Shown here: one piece after another, positions 15,510-21,497 of the stretch | Numbering within the stretch: the first letter of the stretch is position 1 | Layout: every line of letters starts with the position of its first letter | From: a virus | Strand: one strand, 5' to 3' | Length of the DNA stretch: 64,000 bases | Virus record (IMG/VR): IMGVR_UViG_3300020438_004021 | Span: 62,001-126,000 of that record | The notes under the pieces: model-generated | Database searches by the model: none | What the model was told of the DNA's origin: nothing | What the model saw: the letters and a program-made list of their open reading frames with translations, nothing else | Program-made: the position numbers and the translations under genes

Positions 15510-15857
15510 ATGACAGTACAGACTAAAGAATACAAAAAAGAAGTCCGAATGGCTGGTCCCACCAGACTTCTGGACATGGATGAAACGACAATCTCAGACA
15601 TTTATAGTTGTCTGAACGAAGGAATTTGTGAAATCAAGTACACTGGTCCTGATGGAGAAGAGGAAATCAGGTCATGCACTCTAAGAGGTTCATGGGTTCA
15701 GAATGACATGAAGAATGACTGGGTTGACCATGAGTATGAAAAAGGAATCATGGTAGTCTGGGATATGAGCGGAGATGAATGGAGAGGTGGGTCTTGGACT
15801 CAGATTCCAATCGACCGAATCACTTTCGTTGAGCAGCTTACTGGAGTACACAGATGA
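15510..15857 (+). CDS. Small beta-barrel protein resembling the phage DUF2693/WYL_2 family
   Basis: 115 residues from an ATG with GAAGGAAAAA upstream. The core ICEIKYTGPDGEEEIRSCTL...MVVWDMSGDEWRGGSWTQIPIDRI has the pattern of small SH3-like phage proteins that read KxDGxxRxxxCTL ... VxDxxxxxWRxIxxDRI. These are thought to be regulatory, but no function is established. Assignment is by memory of the family pattern. ATGA-coupled to the next gene. Confidence 0.65.
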   Translation: MTVQTKEYKKEVRMAGPTRLLDMDETTISDIYSCLNEGICEIKYTGPDGEEEIRSCTLRGSWVQNDMKNDWVDHEYEKGIMVVWDMSGDEWRGGSWTQIPIDRITFVEQLTGVHR

Positions 15858-16069
15858 GTTTTGATTACCAAGTTGGAGACAAAGCAGTTGACAAGCAGTC
15901 CATGAGAATGGGTACAATCATTGATTTGGTTGAAGAGTTTAATGAATCTGGCGAAAGCACATATAACGCCGCCAAGATTGATTTTGGAGACGGTACTACA
16001 GAATGGGTGAATGGTGAAAATATGACCAAACTGCTTCTAGAAGATTGTACGGATGCCCCCTCGTCATAA
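15854..16069 (+). CDS. Small KOW/SH3-like protein
   Basis: 71 residues, ATGA overlap. The pattern YQVGDKAVDKQSMRMGTIIDL ... KIDFGDGTTEWVNGENMTKL is that of a small SH3/KOW-type barrel like those that act on transcription or nucleic acids. It pairs with the preceding beta-barrel protein under one strong early promoter. Function inferred only at fold level. Confidence 0.6.
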   Translation: MSFDYQVGDKAVDKQSMRMGTIIDLVEEFNESGESTYNAAKIDFGDGTTEWVNGENMTKLLLEDCTDAPSS

Positions 16070-16072
16070 ATA
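16065..16072 (+). promoter_or_regulatory. Late-promoter-like box CATAAATA
   Basis: One base from the late octamer, 34 bases before the ATG at 16106. Spacing fits other late promoters; sequence match is imperfect. Confidence 0.4.
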
Positions 16073-16105
16073 AGGTAGATAAGAACCTCGAAAAAGGAGG
16101 TCACG

Positions 16106-16324
16106 ATGCCTAACGAGAGGAAAAAGAAGAAAGTCTGGACAGAACCAGAGGACAAATCGCAGTGGTTACTAGATTTGATTGATGCCGGAGAATCGGTGGT
16201 AGTTGGATATGAGAAATACTTGATGAATAAACTTGACTACAACCAGCTGGCACAACTCATGCTTCAACTGCGTGAGCTGCTTCCGATGTCCCTTGAGGAC
16301 AAAATGGAAAAAGACCCAGAGTGA
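16106..16324 (+). CDS. Hypothetical small helical protein
   Basis: 72 residues with a strong RBS (AAAGGAGG). Helical, charged (WLLDLIDAGESVVVGYEKYL; LAQLMLQLRELLPMSLEDK). No family recognised. Followed 14 bases later by tRNA-Lys. Confidence 0.65.
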   Translation: MPNERKKKKVWTEPEDKSQWLLDLIDAGESVVVGYEKYLMNKLDYNQLAQLMLQLRELLPMSLEDKMEKDPE

Positions 16325-16338
16325 ACTTCGTAATGCAT

Positions 16339-16411
16339 GGGAGTGTAGCTCAGTCGGTAGAGCATCGGTCTTTTAAACCGGTGGTCGTGGGTTCGAGTCC
16401 CACCGCTCCCA
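16339..16411 (+). tRNA. tRNA-Lys (anticodon UUU)
   Basis: Complete cloverleaf: acceptor GGGAGTG/CGCTCCC, D-stem GCTC/GAGC, anticodon loop CTTTTAA, T-arm GTGGG-TTCGAGT-CCCAC, discriminator A. No encoded CCA. Confidence 0.92.
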
Positions 16412-16432
16412 CTTGGGATTGACAATGAATAC

Positions 16433-16461
16433 TTGACAGGATAAATAACCTGTGATCTAAT
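16433..16461 (+). promoter_or_regulatory. Early promoter TTGACA-N17-TCTAAT
   Basis: -35 at 16433, -10 at 16456, spacer 17, followed by GG. A second TTGACA at 16419 has TAAATA exactly 17 bases later (16442), so two start sites may overlap. Drives the HTH gene at 16553 with a leader of about 85 bases. Confidence 0.82.
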
Positions 16462-16552
16462 GGAATTTGTGAAAGCATCAATAGGACCTAACCCGATGGG
16501 GTATGAGATGCGTGAATGTGAAATCGTCGGGAATTTTAAGGAGAATGTCATT

Positions 16553-16825
16553 ATGATGACAAAGATCTCAAAGCGTCGTAAGGTTATGAACTTCCTCAGC
16601 AACTCTGACAAGGGACTAACCGAGAGCGAAGCCCGCTCAATGTTTGGTGTCAATGCACTGCCTTCAGTGATCAGCAGCATCAAGAAGCAGGTCGAATGCA
16701 ATGGTAATTGGGAAATCGTCAAGGAGCGTACGCCTCGTAACAAGGTTCGCTATTTCATGAACGATACCCACCCAGGCACTCGCTCCTACGGTTTCAACCG
16801 TGACGGCAGTCGCTACGCTATCTGA
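16553..16825 (+). CDS. Winged-helix/HTH-like small protein
   Basis: 90 residues from ATG 16553, chosen because AAGGAG lies 9 bases upstream; the longer frame from 16460 would begin inside the -10 box. KVMNFLSNSDKGLTESEARSMFG, then ALPSVISSIKKQ, reads as helix-turn-helix, followed by wing-like strands (NWEIVKERTPRNKVRYFMND). A DNA-binding regulator is likely but the target is unknown. It has its own promoter and sits just upstream of the two RNA units, so regulation of early transcription is plausible. Confidence 0.68.
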   Translation: MMTKISKRRKVMNFLSNSDKGLTESEARSMFGVNALPSVISSIKKQVECNGNWEIVKERTPRNKVRYFMNDTHPGTRSYGFNRDGSRYAI

Positions 16826-16855
16826 TTCCTAACGGAATCGCCCCCTACAATTCAA

Positions 16856-16887
16856 GTCTTTTGATGGGTTCACTCCCATTGAAAGAC
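16856..16887 (+). terminator. 13-base-pair hairpin after the HTH gene
   Basis: GTCTTTTGATGGG pairs with CCCATTGAAAGAC across a 6-base loop (two G-U pairs). It is followed by only ATTCTT, so it may be a weak terminator or an RNA-stability/processing stem. A smaller perfect stem GATTCC/GGAATC overlaps the gene's stop codon at 16824-16839. Confidence 0.5.
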
Positions 16888-16891
16888 ATTC

Positions 16892-16920
16892 TTGACAAGT
16901 GAATAGAATATAAGTGCATT
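16892..16920 (+). promoter_or_regulatory. Promoter TTGACA-N17-TGCATT for RNA unit 1
   Basis: -35 at 16892, exactly 17 bases, then TGCATT followed by GGG as at the other early promoters. The -10 is weak, but spacing and flank match the family. No ORF with an RBS follows. Confidence 0.6.
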
Positions 16921-16926
16921 GGGATT

Positions 16927-17285
16927 AATTACCTCGATGCCGGACGGTGACAGAATATTTTTCGTTACTGAAGATAATGTATGCAATTCCTCGTGGTAAG
17001 GTGCGAATGCTCAAATGAGTGAAGTAGTCTTTGACCAAGACAGTTGCAGTGCGAGTAGGAAATAACCAAACTAGGTAACTCCGAAAGTTGTGGGTATAGT
17101 TGAGTCCCATCCGTCCATGAATAACGTCTCAGAAGAGGTGGTTCGAGTCCACCCATTAGGGCTGCAGTCAGACCCTGTAGTGTATGTCAGAGTTCAGCAC
17201 GCTGAGACAGGATTTTCCGAGGTTGTGTGGGGTGGAGCAGGGTGGTTGACTTTCTAGTTTGACAGCTCCCCCACACAACCTTTTA
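16927..17285 (+). ncRNA. Candidate structured non-coding RNA 1
   Basis: About 360 bases between a promoter (16892-16920) and a terminator-like hairpin (17221-17280), with no credible ORF on either strand. Many local stems are visible: CGGTGAC/GTTACTG (16945-16970), GTCTT/AAGAC (17027-17041), AACT/AGTT (17077-17089), GTGGG/CCCAT (17090-17110) and a perfect tRNA T-arm GGTGG-TTCGAGT-CCACC (17137-17153). No matching acceptor or anticodon stem was found, so it is not a normal tRNA, and no ALAA-type tag reading frame for tmRNA is present. The exact ends are estimates. Function unknown. Confidence 0.5.
17221..17284 (+). terminator. Long terminator-like hairpin ending RNA unit 1
   Basis: GGTTGTGTGGGG (17221-17232) pairs perfectly with CCCCACACAACC (17269-17280) and GAGC/GCTC extends the stem inward; TTTT follows at 17281. 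The stem's 3' arm is also the spacer of the next promoter. The 5' arm could instead pair with ACCTCG at 16931-16936, so an alternative closed structure is possible. Confidence 0.65.
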
Positions 17286-17287
17286 AT
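17259..17287 (+). promoter_or_regulatory. Promoter TTGACA-N17-TTTAAT for RNA unit 2
   Basis: -35 at 17259, spacer exactly 17, -10 TTTAAT at 17282. It lies inside the terminator hairpin of RNA unit 1. The predicted transcript starts near 17294. Confidence 0.6.
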
Positions 17288-17293
17288 CTACCG

Positions 17294-17466
17294 TTCTAAA
17301 GGAGACCTGCTATGGAGACCTAGGATTTTATTAATAAGATAGGATTTTAATATTATAGCACGTCAATTGACAGACTCAAAACAGCAACCGAACGAAGTTA
17401 ACTGGTCTTCCTATCGTTCGGTATTAAAGACCAGCGTTCTGACCCCGTACGATAACGGGGTTTTTT
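17294..17466 (+). ncRNA. Candidate structured non-coding RNA 2 with pseudoknot and terminator
   Basis: About 170 bases between promoter 17259-17287 and the terminator at 17443-17466. It contains only a three-codon ORF (ATG GAG ACC TAG at 17312) behind a good AAGGAG, so it is probably not a protein gene. Two stems interleave: CCGAACG/CGTTCGG (17388-17394 with 17415-17421) and CTGGTCTT/AAGACCAG (17402-17409 with 17427-17434), the arrangement of an H-type pseudoknot or of two mutually exclusive folds. Direct repeats GGAGACCT (twice) and AGGATTTTA (twice) lie in the 5' part. Function unknown; a regulatory leader or an sRNA are both possible. Confidence 0.5.
17443..17466 (+). terminator. Rho-independent terminator
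   Basis: CCCCGT, loop ACGATA, ACGGGG, then TTTTTT at 17461-17466. This is the clearest intrinsic terminator in the window. Confidence 0.9.
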
Positions 17467-17472
17467 CATATA

Positions 17473-17516
17473 CCCCCTCCTGATATCTAGAAAACGCTAT
17501 ATCCCCTCCTGATATC
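17473..17516. repeat. Two GATATC-centred repeats upstream of an early promoter
   Basis: CCCCCTCCTGATATC (17473-17487) and CCCCTCCTGATATC (17503-17516), 30 bases apart start to start, ending 10 bases before the -35 box at 17527. They match the copies at 10661 and 10757 except for one T. Confidence 0.65.
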
Positions 17517-17526
17517 GAGAAGGTAC

Positions 17527-17555
17527 TTGACAGGAGGTCAAAGCCATGATCTAAT
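17527..17555 (+). promoter_or_regulatory. Early promoter TTGACA-N17-TCTAAT
   Basis: -35 at 17527, -10 at 17550, spacer 17, GCCATGA before and GGG after the -10 as at 12298. Leader of about 17 bases with AAAAGGAG before the ATG at 17579. Confidence 0.88.
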
Positions 17556-17578
17556 GGGTGGAGTAAAAGGAGATATGG

Positions 17579-17770
17579 ATGGCAAAACGAGTATGGGACA
17601 GATTTGACGAAGAAGCCGAGAGAGAAGGAGCCGCCTTCACCAAGCAGGTAGTCACCCAAATTATAAAAGGTGGGGGTCGTGAAGGCAAGAAAATCCGAAA
17701 GCAGAGAAGCGGCATCCAAGCTGCTCTTAACCGTTCTGAAATGCGTATTATGAGGAAATATCTAGTATGA
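17579..17770 (+). CDS. Small basic early protein
   Basis: 63 residues, start set by AAAAGGAG 6 bases upstream. Basic and helical (EREGAAFTKQVVTQIIKGGG; KKIRKQRSGIQAALNRSEMRIMRKYL). First gene behind an operator-flanked early promoter; ATGA-coupled to a zinc-finger protein. A nucleic-acid-binding protein is plausible from charge only. Confidence 0.65.
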   Translation: MAKRVWDRFDEEAEREGAAFTKQVVTQIIKGGGREGKKIRKQRSGIQAALNRSEMRIMRKYLV

Positions 17771-17982
17771 GTAAGTCTTGCCTAGACTGTGGAACCAATA
17801 TTCCAGAAGCACGTTTGAGTGCAGTACCCGACACAGACTACTGCGTGGGTTGTGTCGACAAGAATTCAAAGCCGGTTGTAGCCAGGTTGATTTTCAATCA
17901 CAAGACAGCTGGTGAAGTATTCATCGCCAAGGGAAAAGAGAATGTGAGAATCCTAGAGAGGGAGTACTCAAGGGGCAGGTAA
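17767..17982 (+). CDS. DksA/TraR-type zinc-finger protein
   Basis: 71 residues. CLDCGTNIPEARLSAVPDTD followed by YCVGCVD is the DksA/TraR C4 zinc finger (CxxCG x-I-PxxRLxAxPxxxxCxxC). The family binds the secondary channel of RNA polymerase; here the coiled-coil domain is absent and a ~40-residue beta-rich tail follows, so it might alter host transcription in another way or be a finger only. Coupled to the preceding basic protein. Confidence 0.8.
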   Translation: MSKSCLDCGTNIPEARLSAVPDTDYCVGCVDKNSKPVVARLIFNHKTAGEVFIAKGKENVRILEREYSRGR

Positions 17983-17988
17983 TATTCT

Positions 17989-17996
17989 TATAAATA
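17989..17996 (+). promoter_or_regulatory. T4-type late promoter TATAAATA
   Basis: Exact octamer 19 bases before the ATG at 18015. Confidence 0.8.
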
Positions 17997-18014
17997 ATTT
18001 CAGAGGGACTCCCA

Positions 18015-18278
18015 ATGAAGATTGTGAAAGTGACATGGATAGATGCTGAAGAATATGGTGAAATTGGTTGGAATTCTCTTAAATCGATGAAAACCTATGC
18101 CAAGAAGCCATGCCCCACTATGACTAGTGTTGGGCATGTTCTGTATGAAGACGATAATCACATATCACTAATCAGTACCGTTGGTGAAAAAGAGTCCAGC
18201 AGTGTAGACAAAATTCCCAAGAGTTTCATTAATAAGATAGAAGAACTTACTGAAAAGGTGAATGAAAAAGATGCCTAG
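18015..18278 (+). CDS. Hypothetical protein
   Basis: 87 residues, beta-rich start (MKIVKVTWIDAEEYGEIGW) and a helical, charged end. Its pattern VGHVLYEDDNHISLIST resembles small SH3-like phage proteins with the same unknown role. Its last 8 bases overlap the start of the FmdB-like gene. Confidence 0.65.
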   Translation: MKIVKVTWIDAEEYGEIGWNSLKSMKTYAKKPCPTMTSVGHVLYEDDNHISLISTVGEKESSSVDKIPKSFINKIEELTEKVNEKDA

Positions 18279-18564
18279 TTATGAATACGCCTGCAAAGAA
18301 TGTAAAGAAGTTTGGGAAGAAGTCAGAAAAATATCTGATTGTATGATACCCACTAACAAGAAGTGCCCACACTGTGGTGCTAAAAGAGGCAGCATCTACC
18401 GTCACTTCAGTTCTGCACCATCAATGAAGATGGATGCCAATATGGATTTAACAAAACCACACAACCATGGTGGATTCCAAGATGCGATGAGGAGAGTCGC
18501 GAATGCACCTGGTGTTAAAGGTACAAAATATGCGGACAAAATCAATGAAAAGCATATTAGTTGA
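18271..18564 (+). CDS. FmdB-type zinc-ribbon protein
   Basis: 97 residues from ATG 18271. MPSYEYACKECKEVWEE, then CPHCGA about 20 residues on, is the FmdB/CxxC zinc-ribbon pattern (MPxYEYxCxxCG...CPxCG). An in-frame ATG at 18262 would add three residues, but family members start MPxYEY. The family is often called regulatory; no mechanism is established. It occurs in several phages. Its stop overlaps the -35 box of the purA/purZ promoter. Confidence 0.8.
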   Translation: MPSYEYACKECKEVWEEVRKISDCMIPTNKKCPHCGAKRGSIYRHFSSAPSMKMDANMDLTKPHNHGGFQDAMRRVANAPGVKGTKYADKINEKHIS

Positions 18565-18589
18565 CAATATCATCAGCAACCGATAAATA
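18561..18589 (+). promoter_or_regulatory. Promoter TTGACA-N17-TAAATA
   Basis: -35 at 18561, exactly 17 bases, then TAAATA. GATAAATA (18582-18589) is also two bases from the late octamer, so the gene may be read both early and late. A leader of about 40 bases with AAGGAG precedes the ATG at 18636. Confidence 0.6.
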
Positions 18590-18635
18590 CAAGTACACAA
18601 CCAACCAAAACGTTTTATTATGAAGGAGTTTCGTT

Positions 18636-19709
18636 ATGATTGAGTCTGGTAAGGTGAATTTTCTTATTGATGGACAGTGGGGAAGCACTGGCAAGGGCAA
18701 ACTTGCCGGTTACATGTATAGCAGATTTAAGAATCTGAACATGGCAATCAGTGATAATATGCCAAATGCGGGGCATACCTTTACACGCGATGGTAAGAAC
18801 TTCATCTTTAAGGCCCTTCCTACCGGAGTTTTGTTCGATGAAGTGACATCTTTAATCGGTCCACAGGCAGTGATGGGTGAAGAGCAGTTCCAATATGAAA
18901 TGGAGATGGTGAAGAACGAAATAGGTCACTATCCCAAGGTAATCATCCACCCAATGGCAACCGTTGTAACCGCCAGTGACAAAGATGCTGAAGCAGGAAT
19001 CGTCAGCAAAATGGCAAGTACGGGTCAGGGTTCTTGTTCCGCTACCGTTAAGAAGATGTGGAGACGAGGAGAGGCAAACCTCGCCAAGAACAGCAAGGTG
19101 TTTGATGAATTCGTCGGTGATACCCATTCCTTCCTTCATGAAGGACTTAAGAAGGGTGGTGCTGCACTTTCGGAAGGTAGTCAAGGTTTTGACCTTTCAA
19201 TGAATTGCGGACATGCCTACCCACACACGACGTCACGCGATTGCTTGATCGGGAGAATGATGGACAATGCAGGATGCCCAGTCAAGTCTGTAGGTAGCAT
19301 AATCGCTTGTCTAAGGACACTGCCAATTCGCGTTGGAAGCACTGAGAACACGAGCGGTCCTTACTACGACGACCAGAATGAAATCGACTGGAAGACGGTA
19401 TCCGATATGTGTGGTCATGATGTAGAAGAAAGAACTACAGTGACCCAGAGAGTTCGTAGAGTATTTACATTCTCGGAAGAACAGACTAGGAAGTTCTGCG
19501 AATTTGTTCGTCCGGATTATGCATTCCTTAACTTCGTTAACTACTATAAGGAAGAGGGAGACCGACTCAATGCTGTCTCTGAAGTAGCGACAATTCTGGG
19601 TGAGTACGGTTGCGACCTTACACTACTAGGTACTGGTGCTGGACTAGACGATATGGAAATGACCAGCAACGAGCAAATCCTAGGCAAGCAGGAAACACTT
19701 TTTGCATGA
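18636..19709 (+). CDS. Adenylosuccinate-synthetase family enzyme, PurZ-like (aminoadenylosuccinate synthase candidate)
   Basis: 357 residues. Family motifs are clear: the P-loop DGQWGSTGKGK (12-22), NAGHTF with H47, ASTGQGSCSAT, SEGSQGFDLSM and CGHAYPHTTS. PurA of cells reads GQWGDEGKGK there; its catalytic Asp is replaced here by S17. This substitution is the hallmark recalled for phage PurZ, which joins aspartate to dGMP on the way to 2-aminoadenine (Z) nucleotides. Length also fits the short archaeal/PurZ class rather than the ~430-residue bacterial PurA. It has its own promoter and is ATGA-coupled to a nucleotide-kinase gene. An IMP-using PurA variant cannot be excluded. Confidence 0.82.
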   Translation: MIESGKVNFLIDGQWGSTGKGKLAGYMYSRFKNLNMAISDNMPNAGHTFTRDGKNFIFKALPTGVLFDEVTSLIGPQAVMGEEQFQYEMEMVKNEIGHYPKVIIHPMATVVTASDKDAEAGIVSKMASTGQGSCSATVKKMWRRGEANLAKNSKVFDEFVGDTHSFLHEGLKKGGAALSEGSQGFDLSMNCGHAYPHTTSRDCLIGRMMDNAGCPVKSVGSIIACLRTLPIRVGSTENTSGPYYDDQNEIDWKTVSDMCGHDVEERTTVTQRVRRVFTFSEEQTRKFCEFVRPDYAFLNFVNYYKEEGDRLNAVSEVATILGEYGCDLTLLGTGAGLDDMEMTSNEQILGKQETLFA

Positions 19710-20260
19710 TTCAGCACTGCGTAATAGGACAGGCTGGTAGTGGTAAGTCCACATTCATAGAGAAGAAATTCCCTAGGGACGAACACATCTTCTTTGATAC
19801 GGGTAGCATGCTTAGAAGCATGTTTACCTGTCTCAAGGGGGAACAGACTAGCAAGAACGTTTGGGATTTTGCAAATCCGTTGGTATATAGTGTTTACAAG
19901 CAGTGCTGCACTGTTTCAGAGAACACCGGTTATGAGTTCATAACTGACGGTTTCCCTAGGAACTCATCTCAAGTTAAGAATATGCATATGTTTTTGACTT
20001 CTCTACCCCATAGCAATTCTATCATATTCCATATGCTGGACATTTCAGAAGAAGAGCAGATTAGGAGGATAGAGAAGAGAAATGGAAAGATGAGCGACTA
20101 TCATATTGATAGGATATCACAGTCTAGGAGAGACTTCGAGTCTGTATTGGATGAACTAGACAGGATTATGAGTAGCAGCACTGCGAACAGAACCTTAATA
20201 GAGATAAAGTGGTATAAGCAAGAAGATGGTGATTTCGTTCTGGACAGAAGTTATAAATAG
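19706..20260 (+). CDS. Adenylate-kinase-like nucleoside monophosphate kinase
   Basis: 184 residues; the true start is the ATG overlapping the upstream stop (ATGA at 19706). Motifs of the adenylate kinase family: P-loop GQAGSGKST (8-16), DTGSMLR (31-37, compare STGDMLR) and TDGFPRN (80-86, compare LDGFPRT). The C-terminal third (EEQIRRIEKRNGKMSDY) fits a shortened LID. It transfers phosphate to a (d)NMP; coupling with the PurZ-like gene suggests its substrate is the product of that pathway, which is inference. Ends next to a late promoter. Confidence 0.8.
   Translation: MIQHCVIGQAGSGKSTFIEKKFPRDEHIFFDTGSMLRSMFTCLKGEQTSKNVWDFANPLVYSVYKQCCTVSENTGYEFITDGFPRNSSQVKNMHMFLTSLPHSNSIIFHMLDISEEEQIRRIEKRNGKMSDYHIDRISQSRRDFESVLDELDRIMSSSTANRTLIEIKWYKQEDGDFVLDRSYK
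20252..20259 (+). promoter_or_regulatory. T4-type late promoter TATAAATA
   Basis: Exact octamer, 17 bases before the ATG at 20276 and inside the kinase stop region. Confidence 0.8.
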
Positions 20261-20275
20261 TCAGGAGATTTACCT

Positions 20276-20827
20276 ATGGCATCATTCAACTATGAAATTC
20301 CAGACGAATACTTAGAAAATGCATCCGACTTCGGGTTTACTACGGTAGACTCCGATGCTGTAGAACAACAAGAAAGAGATGTAGCCGAAGAAGTAGCGGG
20401 TGAAATATCATCAAATCTTATTGGTCAGATTAGCACCAAGATTAGCGGTCTAGAAGGAAAAATCAATTCTGTCCTTCTTAAAATGCAAGATGAAACAGAT
20501 GAAGACAATGTAGCAGGTGAAATAAATCTGGTTAGGATAGAAGAGAAGATAGATAAGATTCTTGCTATGGAAAATGAAGAACTTGCCAGTAGCATACAAG
20601 CACAAGGTGAGAGCATCCGTGCAGTCATAGATGAAGTAGAAGAGAGAAAAAGCACACTAGAAGACCAATACCTAGATAAAATGAAGGAAATTGAAAAACT
20701 GGTCTTACCTCTATTGGTTAATCTGACCAAGAATCCAGAAAGAGAGTACCTCTTCTGGCCTGATAGGTCTGAAAAAGTCAATAAGCAGATAGGAAAAGTC
20801 CTTTCTATTACAAGAAATGCCGAATAA
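20276..20827 (+). CDS. Coiled-coil protein, probably virion-associated
   Basis: 183 residues, acidic with long heptad-like helices (about 45-145: LIGQISTKISGLEGKINSVL; IRAVIDEVEERKSTLEDQYL). The end LFWPDRSEKVNKQIGKVLSI recalls a conserved C-terminal block of T4-like marine phage proteins that precede the exonuclease gene. A late promoter and overlap with the exonuclease gene by 11 bases suggest late expression. Function unknown. Confidence 0.72.
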   Translation: MASFNYEIPDEYLENASDFGFTTVDSDAVEQQERDVAEEVAGEISSNLIGQISTKISGLEGKINSVLLKMQDETDEDNVAGEINLVRIEEKIDKILAMENEELASSIQAQGESIRAVIDEVEERKSTLEDQYLDKMKEIEKLVLPLLVNLTKNPEREYLFWPDRSEKVNKQIGKVLSITRNAE

Positions 20828-21497
20828 AAAATTCACCCATCTATCCAATAAGATAACCGAGGATATAGATGCCGTCACCAACAAGGACGGTTCTAGATTC
20901 TACCAAGCACCCAATGGTGAGAAATACCCCAGTGTCACCACAGTCACTGGTTGGGAGAAGAAGGCTTTCTTCGCTGAATGGAGGAGGAAGAACCCCAAGG
21001 AATCTAAAAGGGTTCTGTCCGTAGGAACCAGTATGCACCAGGTAGTAGAAGATTTCTTAGATAATAAAGAAACCTACCTCGATGGTGCATCTCAATCTGC
21101 CATTAATCTTTTTCAGTACATGAAGCCTGTCCTGATAGAGAAGATAGATAATATCAAAGCACAAGAAGTCGCCCTATGGAGTAGTTTATTGGGGTTGGCA
21201 GGAAGGGTGGATTGTGTTGCTGAATATGATGGTAAGTTGTCCATCATAGATTTTAAGAGCAGCAGAAGAGAGAAGAAAGAAGAATATATAGGCAACTACT
21301 TCGCTCAGGCTACCGCATATGCCATAATGTGGAAAGAGTTAACTGGTGAGCAAATAGACCAGATAGTTATACTGATATCTTGTGAAGATGGTAGTGTCCA
21401 GCAATTCATAGATAAACCAGTAAATCACGTAAAAACGCTCAAAGAGATGATAGACAAGTACTATCAGAGTCAGGCACTATCGGAGTATTTAGGTTAA
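20817..21497 (+). CDS. PD-(D/E)XK exonuclease (Cas4/RecB-like)
   Basis: 226 residues. H74 in TSMHQVVEDF, D132 in AGRVDCVAEYDGK and D145-F-K147 in SIIDFKSSR give the RecB/Cas4-type nuclease core H...D...DxK; the later FAQATAYAIMW helix carries the usual Q. T4-like marine phages carry this exonuclease close to structural genes. It probably trims DNA during recombination or packaging. Starts inside the upstream gene and converges with the next minus-strand gene (4-base overlap of stops). Confidence 0.85.
   Translation: MPNKKFTHLSNKITEDIDAVTNKDGSRFYQAPNGEKYPSVTTVTGWEKKAFFAEWRRKNPKESKRVLSVGTSMHQVVEDFLDNKETYLDGASQSAINLFQYMKPVLIEKIDNIKAQEVALWSSLLGLAGRVDCVAEYDGKLSIIDFKSSRREKKEEYIGNYFAQATAYAIMWKELTGEQIDQIVILISCEDGSVQQFIDKPVNHVKTLKEMIDKYYQSQALSEYLG

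Noticed and set aside
16925-17156. Minus-strand ORFs of about 60 codons in the gene-free stretch
   Set aside because: No RBS, no protein-like composition, and they run against the promoters and terminators found on the plus strand.
16927-17285. tmRNA or self-splicing intron
   Set aside because: No tag reading frame ending in ALAA-like codons, no acceptor stem partner for the T-arm and no intron core motif were found.
17367-17395. Further TTGACA box at 17367
   Set aside because: 17 bases downstream is GAACGA, which does not resemble a -10 box; it lies inside RNA unit 2.
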